Assembly: GCF_016836705.1 (NCBI RefSeq)
Contig: NZ_JAFCGY010000001.1
Location: 558,001-622,000, forward strand
DNA: 64,000 nt
Reading direction: 5' to 3'
Origin: Mesorhizobium caraganae
GTDB taxonomy: Bacteria; Pseudomonadota; Alphaproteobacteria; Rhizobiales; Rhizobiaceae
Position 1 is the stretch's first letter; each line of letters starts with the position of its first letter. Of this stretch, positions 54,518-63,214 are shown one piece after another. The position numbers and the translations under genes are program-made. The notes beneath the pieces are model-generated. The model did no database searches and had not been told where the DNA came from. It was given only the letters and a program-made list of their open reading frames with translations.

Positions 54518-55531
54518 TCAGTTCGAAGCCAAGGCTTCGGTGACGTATTTCGACGACACGTATTTCGAATAGTCCGGCAGCACGGCATCAATCTTGCCCT
54601 GCTTCTTGAGGAAGGCCGACGCCGCCTCGATCGCCTTCACGGTGCCGCCGCCGAGGAATTTGTCGGAGGCCTGCTCTTCCAGCGTCGGGAAGACGTAGCC
54701 CTTGAGCAGTTGCGGCACTTCTTCCAGCTTGGCCCCGGTGATCTTGGCGATCTTCGCCGCTTCCGGCGACGACACCGACCAGGCGTCCGGCTTGGCCAGG
54801 AACGCGGCATAGGATTCGCCGGTCACCTTGACGAAGTCGCGCACGGCTTCCGGGTTCTTGTCGGCGAAGTCGGTGCGCACGATCCAGGCGTCGAAGGTCG
54901 GCGCGCCCCAGGCGGCAACCTGCGAGGAATCCAGCACCACCTTGCCGGAGGTCTTGATCTGGCCGAGCGCCGGATCCCAGACATAGGCCGCGTCGATGTC
55001 GCCGCGGGCGAAGGCGGCGGCGATTTCCGGCGGCCTGAGGTTGAGGATCTCGACCGATTTCGGATCGACATTCTCGTGCTTCAGCGCCGCAAGCAGGCTG
55101 TAATGCGTGGTCGACACGAACGGCACCGCCACCTTCTTGCCGGCGAGGTCGGCGATCTTCTCGATGCCGGACCCGTTGCGGGCAACCAGCGCCTCGGATT
55201 CGCCGATCAGGCCGACGACGAAGATGGTCTGGATCGGCAGTTCCCGGCTGGCGGCTGCCGCCAGCGGGCTTGAGCCGACATAGCCGATATCGACCGAACC
55301 GGAGGCAACGGCGGCGATGACATCGGCGCCGGAATCGAATTTGCGCCAGTCGATCGTGGCCTTGGTCGCCTTTTCATAGGCGCCGTCGGCCTGCGCTACT
55401 TTCGAAGGTTCGACCACCGTCTGGTAGCCGATGGTGATCTTGAGATCCTGCGCCTGGGCCGGGCCGAGGAAGGCCGCACCCGCCAAGGCTGCCGACGACA
55501 GAAGGATAATGCGTCGCGAAATGCTGGACAT
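54518..55531 (-). CDS. tauA: Taurine ABC transporter binding protein
   Basis: The 337-residue periplasmic protein has a signal peptide ending near GPAQAQD, then ITIGYQTVVEPSKVAQADGA, WRKFDSGADVIAAVASG and GYVGSSPLAAAASRELPI, close matches to E. coli TauA. ATG at 55529-55531 has GGAG six bases upstream. It leads the tau operon and diverges from the histidine-phosphatase-like gene over 218 bases. Confidence 0.92.
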   Translation of the reverse strand: MSSISRRIILLSSAALAGAAFLGPAQAQDLKITIGYQTVVEPSKVAQADGAYEKATKATIDWRKFDSGADVIAAVASGSVDIGYVGSSPLAAAASRELPIQTIFVVGLIGESEALVARNGSGIEKIADLAGKKVAVPFVSTTHYSLLAALKHENVDPKSVEILNLRPPEIAAAFARGDIDAAYVWDPALGQIKTSGKVVLDSSQVAAWGAPTFDAWIVRTDFADKNPEAVRDFVKVTGESYAAFLAKPDAWSVSSPEAAKIAKITGAKLEEVPQLLKGYVFPTLEEQASDKFLGGGTVKAIEAASAFLKKQGKIDAVLPDYSKYVSSKYVTEALASN

Positions 55532-55749
55532 GAAAGGCTCCATGAAATGAGAAAAACCGGATGCCTGTTCATAGTCAGCTAATTCTATCGTTCTTGTAGA
55601 GTTAAATCCTTCCAAGCAAGACGGGCTTGTTAGAAAAAAGCCACCGGCCGATACCCGTCAATGAACCGTGATACTCTACACGCGGCCGTGTAGAGCCGGC
55701 GCAAACCATCAATCCGCCGGCCCGGCTGGCCGGAAAGAGGCAGCTTTTC

Positions 55750-56358
55750 ATGCTGGTACGCCTGACCCTGATCTGCAGCGGCGCAACGCCCGCCATGCGC
55801 AAGGGGTCGTTCCCCCTCGACGAGGCGCTGGAACCGCAATCCCTGGCGCTGGCGGCAACGAAGACCCTGCGCCGTGCCGACCGGGTCTGGACCAGCCCGG
55901 CGCTACGCGCCCGCCAGACCGCCGAGGCGATGGGGCTGCAGGCCTCGGTCGAGCCGCTGCTGTCCGAGCAGGATTTTGGCCGCTGGGCCGGCAAGGGTTT
56001 CGCGGAGGTGCAGGCGCTTGATCCCAACGGCGTCGCCGCCTGGCTCGGCGATGCCGAGGCCGCTCCGCATGGCGGCGAGTCGCTGGCCGATGTGGCGCGT
56101 CGCACCGCGAGCTTCTTAGACGACATGATTCGGACGAGCGGCCACACCATCGCCGTGACGCATGCCAGTGTCATCCGCGCGGCAATCGTCTATGTGCTGG
56201 GCGCGCCGCTTGCGGCCTGCCGCAGGATCGATGTCGAGCCGCTCAGCCTCACCGATTTGCGCAGCGACGGTCACCGCTGGATGCTGCGCTCGAGCGGCAT
56301 ACCGGTGGCCAAACCCGCCAAGTCTGACCAGTTGCAAGGCGACGGCGCCCAGTCCTGA
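55750..56358 (+). CDS. Histidine-phosphatase-fold protein lacking the RHG histidine
   Basis: The 202-residue protein fits the phosphoglycerate-mutase-like family by ALRARQTAEAMG, the glutamate segment EQDFGRWAGKGF and the second histidine in IAVTHASVIRAA near residue 138. The first motif, normally RHGxT with the phospho-accepting His, reads ICSGATP. Phosphatase activity of the usual kind is therefore unlikely. It may be a binding or regulatory member. It lies between the tau operon and the Rrf2 gene. Confidence 0.8.
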   Translation: MLVRLTLICSGATPAMRKGSFPLDEALEPQSLALAATKTLRRADRVWTSPALRARQTAEAMGLQASVEPLLSEQDFGRWAGKGFAEVQALDPNGVAAWLGDAEAAPHGGESLADVARRTASFLDDMIRTSGHTIAVTHASVIRAAIVYVLGAPLAACRRIDVEPLSLTDLRSDGHRWMLRSSGIPVAKPAKSDQLQGDGAQS

Positions 56359-56796
56359 GCGGAGGATTGGGCATTCGTCCTCGCCCATACCGATCTTGGT
56401 TCCCGACAGCGAACGAGATTGCGCGCAGCGCCTTAGCCGAGCAAATCCATGCTGCAAACAGCCGCTGATTTGAAAACACGTTCCGCCGGTTCGGGGGTAA
56501 GTATAGTAATCTTATCGACATTGACGAATGGAGGAGACGATACGCGGCCACTCTGCCACCATGATCGCTCGCGACATCCGCCTGCCTTTGCGGCCCAGCC
56601 TGTGACCTTAACGGCACAAAGCCCTGCTAAAGTGGCCTCCGCGGCGTGAAAACACAGCAAAATCAAGGTTTCTCTGCTTGTATATCATGTCACTAGAATT
56701 TATCTGTCGAAGCAGCTTGCACGCGGCGGGGAGGCACGTCAGGCGTTTCGCAACCGATGGTTTCGAGCCATCGCCTGACAGGGAAACGTTCGCTCT
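56359..56796. other. Non-coding stretch before the Rrf2 gene
   Basis: No convincing gene was found in these 438 bases. An AT-rich promoter-like part lies at about 56680-56715, with TAGAATTTATCTGTC at 56694-56708. A similar TAGAATTAGCTGAC occurs on the minus strand before tauA (55574-55587). A shared regulator site is possible but unproven. Confidence 0.35.
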
Positions 56797-57273
56797 ATGC
56801 TCACCAAAAAAGGCAAGTACGGTCTCAAGGCGCTGGTCCATCTGGCGCAACTGCCGGCCGGGCAGCTCGCCTTCGTCGGCGAGATCGCCAGCGGCAACAA
56901 CATCCCGAAGAAGTTCCTCGACGCCATTCTCGGCGAATTGCGCAATGCCGGCTTCGTCCAGAGCCGCAAGGGCAAGGAAGGCGGCTATCGCCTGGCGCGC
57001 CCGGCCGACGAGATCAAGGTCGGCCATGTCGTGCGCGTGCTCGACGGACCGCTGGCACCCATCCCGTGCGCCAGCCGCACCCAGTATCAGCGCTGTGAAG
57101 ACTGCAATGAGGCGACATGCCAAGTCCGACATCTGATGCTCGAGGTCCGGCAGGCCATCGCCGAGGTGCTCGACCAGCGCACGCTGGCCGAGATGCGCGA
57201 CATCGTCCTCGACGACCTTGCGGTCGCGAGGGGCATAGACGGCCTGCCGCTGACGCAGAAGGTCCTCGCCTGA
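56797..57273 (+). CDS. Rrf2-family transcriptional regulator with cysteine cluster
   Basis: The 158-residue protein has a winged helix (residues about 1-80, with GNNIPKKFLDAILGELRNAG) and four cysteines in PCASRTQYQRCEDCNEATC near residues 89-108. Such clusters in IscR, NsrR and RirA bind Fe-S centres or sense sulfur status. It is 16 bases before a flavoprotein gene and near tauABC and cystathionine genes, so control of sulfur or redox metabolism is inferred. Confidence 0.85.
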   Translation: MLTKKGKYGLKALVHLAQLPAGQLAFVGEIASGNNIPKKFLDAILGELRNAGFVQSRKGKEGGYRLARPADEIKVGHVVRVLDGPLAPIPCASRTQYQRCEDCNEATCQVRHLMLEVRQAIAEVLDQRTLAEMRDIVLDDLAVARGIDGLPLTQKVLA

Positions 57274-57289
57274 TCCTGAGCGTGCGCAC

Positions 57290-58642
57290 ATGAGTGTCGG
57301 GCGCACCAATTCGATCATTGTTGTCGGCGGCGGCGCCAGCGGCGTCGTGCTTGCCGCGCATCTCCTCAAATCGCCCCACCCCGATCTGCGCGTCACGCTG
57401 ATCGAAAAACGTCCGCATTTCGGCCAGGGCATCGCCTATTCGACGCTGCTGTCGGCGCATGTGCTCAATGTCAGCGCGGCAGGCATGAGCGCCTATGCCG
57501 ACGATCCCGGCAATTTCTGGCGCTGGCTGCAGGCCCGCGGCCTGGTGAGCCAGGAGCAGACGCCGCAGACACCCTTCTACGCGCCGCGCAGCGTCTATGC
57601 CCGCTATCTCAAGGAACTTTTGGACGAACTCGAAGAGCGGGAAAAGGAAACCGGCCGTCTCAGGCTGATCCGCGAGGAGAGCCTGTCGATCTCTCCGACC
57701 TCTTCCGGGGTCGAGGTGACGCTCGCCAACGGCACCAGCGTGGTCGCGCATCTGGCGGTGCTTGCCACCGGCCATGACGAACAGCCCGGCGCCGGTCAGG
57801 GCCACGCCATCCGCATGGGCACCGAGGCCGACACCGCGCTCGATCCTGAAGCCCGCGTGCTGGTGCTGGGCACCGGGCTGAGTATGGTCGACGCCTTCCT
57901 GTCGCTCGAGCAGCGTGGCCACAAGGGCGAGATCGTCGCCGTGTCGCGGCGCGGCCTGCTGCCGTCGCCGCACCGCAAGGGCAACCCGATCAAGCTCGAC
58001 GTCGCCGACATTCCGCTCGGCACCCAATTGTCCTATTTCGTTAGCTGGTTCCGCGGCCTGATCCGCGAAAACCAGAAAGCCGGCATCGACTGGCGCGACG
58101 TCGTCGATGGTCTGCGGCCCTTCAACCAGAAGATTTGGCAGAACTGGCCGTCCTCGGCCAAGCGCCGTTTCGTCGAGCACACCAAGGCCTGGTGGGATAT
58201 CCACCGCCACCGCCTGGCGCCGGAGGTGCATGCCCGCGTCACCGAGGCGGTGCGCACCGGCCGCATCCGGCCCGTCGCCGGCCGCGTCGTCGGCATCGAG
58301 GCGGGCGATGGCTTCACCATCGACATCCAGTCGCGCCATACGCAGGCGCTGGAGACGCTCCAGGTCGCCCGCATCTATGACTGCACGGGCATCGCCAGGG
58401 ACATCTCGACCACCTCGAACAGCGTCGTGCGCTCGCTGGTCGACCGCGGCCTGGCGCGGCCGGACCCGCTGCGGCTCGGCCTCGATGTCTCAGCCAAATG
58501 CGAAATCATCGCCGGCGATGGCACCGTTTCAGCCAAGATCCTCGCCGTCGGCCCGCTGACTCGCGGCACCTTCTTCGAGATCGACGCCATCCCGGATATT
58601 CGCGTGCAATGCGCGCGGCTGAGCAAGCAATTGCTGGGCTAG
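57290..58642 (+). CDS. FAD/NAD(P)-binding flavoprotein
   Basis: The 450-residue protein has the FAD motif VVGGGASGVVLAAHLL near residues 11-26 and a second Rossmann motif VLVLGTGLSMVDAFLSLEQR near 187-206. The HFGQGIAYST stretch marks the NAD_binding_9 family related to N-hydroxylating monooxygenases. It follows the Rrf2 gene closely and is probably its target. The substrate is unknown; similar Rrf2-flavoprotein pairs occur near sulfur genes. Confidence 0.82.
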   Translation: MSVGRTNSIIVVGGGASGVVLAAHLLKSPHPDLRVTLIEKRPHFGQGIAYSTLLSAHVLNVSAAGMSAYADDPGNFWRWLQARGLVSQEQTPQTPFYAPRSVYARYLKELLDELEEREKETGRLRLIREESLSISPTSSGVEVTLANGTSVVAHLAVLATGHDEQPGAGQGHAIRMGTEADTALDPEARVLVLGTGLSMVDAFLSLEQRGHKGEIVAVSRRGLLPSPHRKGNPIKLDVADIPLGTQLSYFVSWFRGLIRENQKAGIDWRDVVDGLRPFNQKIWQNWPSSAKRRFVEHTKAWWDIHRHRLAPEVHARVTEAVRTGRIRPVAGRVVGIEAGDGFTIDIQSRHTQALETLQVARIYDCTGIARDISTTSNSVVRSLVDRGLARPDPLRLGLDVSAKCEIIAGDGTVSAKILAVGPLTRGTFFEIDAIPDIRVQCARLSKQLLG

Positions 58643-58908
58643 GGTGATTCAGGAAAGACTATAAATCTGACAGATCCGTATTCGGCTCGACCCGAGAGCG
58701 CCTTTCGCGATCGCACCATGGGTTACCCTGCGGCAGGCAAAAGAATGGCCGGTGCGGAGGATGCTTGGGTTGAAAGCGTGCCGCACCAGCCATTGCGGGA
58801 TTAGGCTTGGATTTTGGGATCGTCGCCCCGCACTGGCAAAGCTACATATATATTAGCTGTATCTCAATTAAGACTGAAGTCCCTGCCGTAATGGGACGTC
58901 TGGACACC

Positions 58909-58960
58909 ATTCCGGGGAAAAGTGTGAGCGCTTTCCCCGGCCAAAGCGCGTTAGCGCTTA
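58909..58960. repeat. Double-hairpin rhizobial repeat
   Basis: CCGGGGAAA/TTTCCCCGG (58912-58920 with 58932-58940) is followed by AAGCGC-GTTA-GCGCTT. The design resembles a dispersed rhizobial repeat, and it may terminate the DJ-1 family gene, which ends at 59000 on the minus strand. The rest of 58643-58999 holds no gene. Confidence 0.55.
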
Positions 58961-58999
58961 CCCAGGGAAGCGCGTCAAAACCAAAGGGAGAGGGCGCGT

Positions 59000-59770
59000 T
59001 CAGCCGCCCAATGCCTCGCACACCAGGCGCGCGGTCTCTGTGCCGGAAAAATTCTGCTGGCCGGTGATCAGATTGCCGTCGCGCACGGCAAAGCCGCGCC
59101 ACAGCCCGGCCTGGATGTAATTGGCGCCGATCGCCTTGAGTTCGTCCTCGATGCGCCACGGCATCAGATGCTTGCCGCGTTCGAGCGCGCCCATCGCCCA
59201 GGTCGCCTCGTCGGCAAAATCCTCCTCGGCATTGGCAAAGCCGGTCACCGTCTTGCCGGCGGCGAGCAGCGATCCATCGGCGTGCCTGGCATAGCGCAGC
59301 AGCGCCGTGCCGTGGCACAGTGCGGCCGCCACCTTGCCGGCTTCATGGAAGGCGACGAAAATCTGTTGCAGCGTTTCCGCGCGGTCGTAGCCGAACATCG
59401 GCGCCTGGCCGCCGGCGACGACGATCGCGTCGAAGCGCTCGACATCGATATCCGCCACCGGCCGCGTGGCCTCGACCAGGGCCATCAGCTTCGGGCTCGC
59501 GATGAAGCCGAGCGAGATCAGGTCGGTGTCGGAATAGCCGGAGGGGTCGCGCGGGTCGCTCAGCGCATCGGCTTCGCATTTGCCGCCGTCAGGCGAAAAG
59601 ATCTCGACGCCATAGCCGCGCTCGGTGAAGGCGAACCAGGGATGGGTGAGCTCGCTCCACCAGAAGCCGACTGGCCAGCCGGTCGTGGTCGAGATGGCCG
59701 GATTGGCGATGACGATCGCCACCCGCTTCGGGTTTCGCGCATTGACCGGATTGGGGTCACGAACACTCAT
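59000..59770 (-). CDS. DJ-1/PfpI (Hsp31-like) family protein
   Basis: The 256-residue protein has the class I glutamine-amidotransferase-like fold with the nucleophilic elbow AAALCHGTALLR (Cys near residue 136) and the N-terminal segment TTTGWPVGFWWSELTHPW typical of Hsp31-type glyoxalase III or chaperones. GAAGGAG lies seven bases before the ATG. It diverges from an HxlR regulator, which probably controls it. Confidence 0.85.
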   Translation of the reverse strand: MSVRDPNPVNARNPKRVAIVIANPAISTTTGWPVGFWWSELTHPWFAFTERGYGVEIFSPDGGKCEADALSDPRDPSGYSDTDLISLGFIASPKLMALVEATRPVADIDVERFDAIVVAGGQAPMFGYDRAETLQQIFVAFHEAGKVAAALCHGTALLRYARHADGSLLAAGKTVTGFANAEEDFADEATWAMGALERGKHLMPWRIEDELKAIGANYIQAGLWRGFAVRDGNLITGQQNFSGTETARLVCEALGG

Positions 59771-59882
59771 TTTGTTGCTCCTTCTGTGGGTCGTTGCCGA
59801 CAAAGCTGCCGCGCCGCAACCCCGCCATCTGGCCGGGCAATTTCCGCTTCCGTCGTAGCAATGCCCTGCCTAGAATTGCCGC

Positions 59883-60236
59883 ATGACCCAACGCGGAAGA
59901 CTCTATGGCTGCCCGGTCGAGTTCGCCCTCGACGCGCTCGGCGGCAAATGGAAAACGGTGATCATTGCGCGCATCAAGCAGGGGCCGCTGCGCTATTCCG
60001 AACTGCGCCGGCTGATCCCTTCGCTGTCCGACAAGATGCTGACGCAGCGCCTGGCCGATCTCGTCGAGATCGGCTTCGTCGTGCTCGAGACCTCGGCCGA
60101 CGGCAAGCAGCGCTACACCTTGACCCCGCGCGGCCACGATCTGGCCGCCGCGCTGCAGGCGCTCTACGACTGGGGCAGCGTGCACGGCCGCGCCGAGGGC
60201 GTGCGCTTCCGCACCGACATCGACGCGGCGGCCTGA
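59883..60236 (+). CDS. HxlR-family transcriptional regulator
   Basis: The 117-residue winged-helix protein has the family N-terminus GCPVEFALDALGGKWK with the conserved Cys10 and LSDKMLTQRLADLVEIG as recognition part. HxlR members such as HypR and YodB sense electrophiles or oxidants through this Cys. The divergent DJ-1 gene fits a role in carbonyl or quinone stress. Confidence 0.88.
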   Translation: MTQRGRLYGCPVEFALDALGGKWKTVIIARIKQGPLRYSELRRLIPSLSDKMLTQRLADLVEIGFVVLETSADGKQRYTLTPRGHDLAAALQALYDWGSVHGRAEGVRFRTDIDAAA

Positions 60237-60243
60237 CATCAGT

Positions 60244-60888
60244 CTACCGCCCGCCGAGCGCGCCGCAAAAGCCGGCGACGTCGGTGATGACTGCTTCACC
60301 GAGGAAGCGAAGCGTCGCCATGGAACGATCGCGGGCTTCCTTGTTGCCGAAGCCGCAGGCGTCCTCGATCACAACAGCTGCAAAGCCGTTGTCGGTCGCC
60401 TGGCGCACGGTCGGCTCGATGCCGATCTCCACGGCGATACCGGCAATGGCGATGGCGCGCACGCCGCAATCGCGCAAGGCAAAGCCGAGCGAGGTAGAAT
60501 CGAAAGCCGACATGGTCAGCTTGTCGAACACCGCCTCGTCGGCGCGGGGCGCCAGCTCGGGTACGATCTGCGTCGCCTCAGCGTCGCGCAGAAACCATGG
60601 CTCGACCGCATCGGGGCTGTCGCGTCGCTGCCAGGCCATGGCGGTGCGCAGCTGTGTGGCGCCCATCCATTCCAGCGGCAGCGACAGATGGCGGGTGAAC
60701 GCCACCCGCATGCCGGCCGAGCGCGCCGCCTCAAGCACAATGCCGGTGCGCTCGACGATCTCGGCCGCGCCGGCAACCTGGCGGCAGATGCCGACCTGCA
60801 TGTCGTAGACGACCAGCGCCATGCGGGCGGGATCGCACCACTCCGCCAGGCTGGTGGGGATCTCGATGCCTTCGCGCGACCGGATCAT
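60244..60888 (-). CDS. Isochorismatase-fold hydrolase lacking the catalytic cysteine
   Basis: The 214-residue protein has the family core: Asp in MALVVYDMQVGIC near residue 30 and Lys in AVFDKLTMSAFDST near 125. The cysteine of amidohydrolase members is replaced by Gly in AGIAVEIGIEPTVRQAT. True isochorismatases such as EntB also have Gly there, so ether hydrolysis is possible while amide hydrolysis is not. It overlaps the stop of the upstream small gene by four bases. Confidence 0.82.
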   Translation of the reverse strand: MIRSREGIEIPTSLAEWCDPARMALVVYDMQVGICRQVAGAAEIVERTGIVLEAARSAGMRVAFTRHLSLPLEWMGATQLRTAMAWQRRDSPDAVEPWFLRDAEATQIVPELAPRADEAVFDKLTMSAFDSTSLGFALRDCGVRAIAIAGIAVEIGIEPTVRQATDNGFAAVVIEDACGFGNKEARDRSMATLRFLGEAVITDVAGFCGALGGR

Positions 60889-61217
60889 GCCGCCGTCCGA
60901 TCCCAGGGCTTGGCGATGTCGATGGTCGGATCGAAGAGATATTCGAGCGGCAAGGGTGCCGAATCGAAGGCCAGGAAAACCCATTCCAGCAGGCCTGCCT
61001 TGGACAGTGGAAAATCGTCGGTGTAGCGCCTGGCATCCTCGACGCTGTCGAGCTCGAAGACGATGATGACGCCGCCGACATCGGCGCGCGCATAATTCTC
61101 GCGCACGATGCCGGCCTTCCACAGCCGCCAGACATTGGAGACCTCGTCGCGCAGATAGGGCCTTAGATCGTCCAGGGTGACGCCGGGCTTGAAATTGTCA
61201 TAGGCGATGATCTTCAT
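60885..61217 (-). CDS. Small ferredoxin-like-fold protein (muconolactone-isomerase-like)
   Basis: The 110-residue protein begins MKIIAYDNFKPGVTLDDLRP and has GGVIIVFELDSVEDARRYTD, a beta-alpha-beta pattern of dimeric alpha/beta-barrel proteins such as muconolactone isomerases. Catalytic residues cannot be assigned. It is coupled to the isochorismatase-fold gene (ATGA overlap), so the two likely act on the same compound. Confidence 0.7.
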   Translation of the reverse strand: MKIIAYDNFKPGVTLDDLRPYLRDEVSNVWRLWKAGIVRENYARADVGGVIIVFELDSVEDARRYTDDFPLSKAGLLEWVFLAFDSAPLPLEYLFDPTIDIAKPWDRTAA

Positions 61218-61419
61218 TGAAACGATCCTTGCATTGCCCCGCATCCGTTCGGCTAGCACGGTGAAAATGCCGGCGGCAACGAACGAGATGGTGCGTTGAA
61301 ACGGCCTGCCGGCTGCCGTTTGGTGGCATGGCATTGGAGACGGACAATGACGATCGAGCGGCTCAACCCAAAGGCGATGCACTGATCGAGATCGAAAGCC
61401 AGGCGGCAGTTGAGGCCTA

Positions 61420-61574
61420 ATCTCCCCCCTTGAGGGGGAGATGGCCGCGAAGCGGCCAGAGGGGGTCGGTCCGACCGGACTCGGCCCCTATCGCAGCGCA
61501 AGGAGGCTAGCACTCCGCGCGCGGCGACCCCCCTCTGTCGCCTTCGGCGACATCTCCCCCTCGAGGGGGGAGAT
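61420..61574. repeat. Pair of inverted palindromic repeats
   Basis: The left arm 61420-61468 (ATCTCCCCC-TTGA-GGGGGAGAT, CCGC/GCGG, AGAGGGGGTCG) is mirrored by 61525-61574. Each arm is itself palindromic, and 56 bases lie between. This is a dispersed rhizobial repeat unit in head-to-head form. With 61218-61419 and 61575-61780 it makes up a 563-base gap without genes. Confidence 0.7.
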
Positions 61575-61699
61575 CAAGCGCCGCTTGGAATTCCATTCCC
61601 CCTCTGGCCAGTTGATTGGCACGATCTATCTTCTTTCCGCCTGCAAACGGCTGGAAAAGAAGCTACGCTGCCGCTCTGCCGGCTGAATCAAAGAAGTAG

Positions 61700-61746
61700 A
61701 GCATGATGTCGTCCGAAAACCGCTCCGCACTTTTCGGCATCATGCT
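61700..61746. repeat. Nested-hairpin repeat before cystathionine beta-synthase
   Basis: AGCATGATG pairs with CATCATGCT, and inside it CCGAAAA pairs with TTTTCGG around an 11-base loop. Similar units are very common between genes in Rhizobiales. It ends 34 bases before the start codon of the cystathionine beta-synthase gene, so it would be in the 5' leader if transcription starts upstream. Confidence 0.65.
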
Positions 61747-61780
61747 CTTGGCGGTCGCTTGATCAAGGGAGCACATCGAT

Positions 61781-63214
61781 ATGAGCGAGCAGAGAAAAGC
61801 TGCGCCTGGCAGTTCGGACGGCGCGTTGTTACGCCTGCGTCCGCCCTATGCCTCGGTCCTGGACCTCATCGGCCAGACGCCGGTGGTCGAATTGACCAAG
61901 TTCGACACCGGAAAATGCCGGCTGTTCATCAAGCTCGAAAGCCAGAATCCCGGCGGCTCGATCAAGGACCGCATCGCGCTGTCGATGATTGCGGCGGCCG
62001 AGAAACAGGGCAAGCTTAAGCGTGGCGGCACCATCGTCGAGGCGACCGCCGGCAATACCGGCCTCGGCCTCGCCCAGGTCGGCATCCCCAAGGGCTACCG
62101 CATCATCCTCGTCGTGCCCGACAAGATGTCGCGCGAAAAGATCCAGCATCTGCGTGCGCTCGGCGCCGAAGTGCGCATGACGCGCTCCGATGTCGGCAAG
62201 GGTCATGCCGAATATTACCAGGACATGGCCGAGAAGATTGCCGCCGAACTGCCCGGCGCTTTCTACGCCAACCAGTTCGCCAATCCGGCCAATCCTAAGG
62301 CGCATGAGACCACCACCGGCCCGGAAATCTTTTCGCAGCTCGACGGCAATCTCGACGCCGTGGTCGTCGGCGTCGGCTCCGGCGGCACGCTGACCGGGCT
62401 TGGCCGCTACTTCGCGAAAGTCTCGCCGAAGACCGAGATGGTGCTCGCCGACCCGGTCGGATCGGTGCTGGCGCCGCTGATCAAGACCGGCAAGATGGAA
62501 GAGGCCGGCAGCTGGACCGTCGAAGGCATCGGCGAGGATTTCGTGCCGCCCAATGCCGATCTGTCGCTGGTCAAAAAGGCCTATTCCATACCCGACAAGC
62601 AAAGCATGCTGGCCGTGCGCGATCTCCTGTCCAAGGAAGGCATTCTCGCCGGCTCGTCCTCGGGCACGCTGCTGTCGGCGGCGCTGCGCTATTGCCGCGA
62701 GCAGACTGTTGCGAAACGCGTCGTCACCTTCGTCTGCGACAGCGGCAACAAATATCTGTCGAAGGTCTTCGACGATTTCTGGCTGGCCGAGCAGGGTCTC
62801 GCCGAGCAGGAGCAGCATGGCGATCTGCGCGACCTCGTCATGCGCTCGCACCGCACCGGCGACACTGTCTATGTCGGCCCCGACGAAAGCCTGCTCAACG
62901 CCTATGGCCGCATGCGCCGCTCCGACGTCTCGCAGCTGCCGGTGCTGGACAACGGCAAGCTCGTCGGCATCGTCGATGAAAGCGACATACTGGCCAAGGT
63001 CGACGGTCCCTATGACGGCCGCTGGGATCGTTTCAACGCCCTGGTGCGCACCGCCATGACCTCCAATCTGCACACGCTGCAGGCCAGCCAGACGCTGGAT
63101 GCGCTTTTGCCGGTGTTTGACCGCAACGAGGTCGCCATCATCTTCGATGGCGACGAGTTCGTCGGCCTGATAACCCGTATCGACCTGATCAATCATTTGA
63201 GGCGCGCACGATGA
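61781..63214 (+). CDS. Cystathionine beta-synthase with CBS domains
   Basis: The 477-residue PLP enzyme condenses serine and homocysteine to cystathionine. The PLP lysine is in NPGGSIKDRIALSM near residue 63, with the phosphate-binding loop VGSGGTLTGLG near 208. Two CBS repeats fill residues about 345-475 (MRSHRTGDTVYVGPDESLLN onward). It overlaps the next gene by four bases, together forming a reverse transsulfuration pair. A haem-binding N-terminus is absent. Cysteine synthase activity is an alternative. Confidence 0.88.
   Translation: MSEQRKAAPGSSDGALLRLRPPYASVLDLIGQTPVVELTKFDTGKCRLFIKLESQNPGGSIKDRIALSMIAAAEKQGKLKRGGTIVEATAGNTGLGLAQVGIPKGYRIILVVPDKMSREKIQHLRALGAEVRMTRSDVGKGHAEYYQDMAEKIAAELPGAFYANQFANPANPKAHETTTGPEIFSQLDGNLDAVVVGVGSGGTLTGLGRYFAKVSPKTEMVLADPVGSVLAPLIKTGKMEEAGSWTVEGIGEDFVPPNADLSLVKKAYSIPDKQSMLAVRDLLSKEGILAGSSSGTLLSAALRYCREQTVAKRVVTFVCDSGNKYLSKVFDDFWLAEQGLAEQEQHGDLRDLVMRSHRTGDTVYVGPDESLLNAYGRMRRSDVSQLPVLDNGKLVGIVDESDILAKVDGPYDGRWDRFNALVRTAMTSNLHTLQASQTLDALLPVFDRNEVAIIFDGDEFVGLITRIDLINHLRRAR

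Noticed and set aside
61420..61574. Possible CRISPR-like repeats
   Set aside because: There are only two arms, inverted relative to each other and each palindromic, with no spacer series or cas genes.
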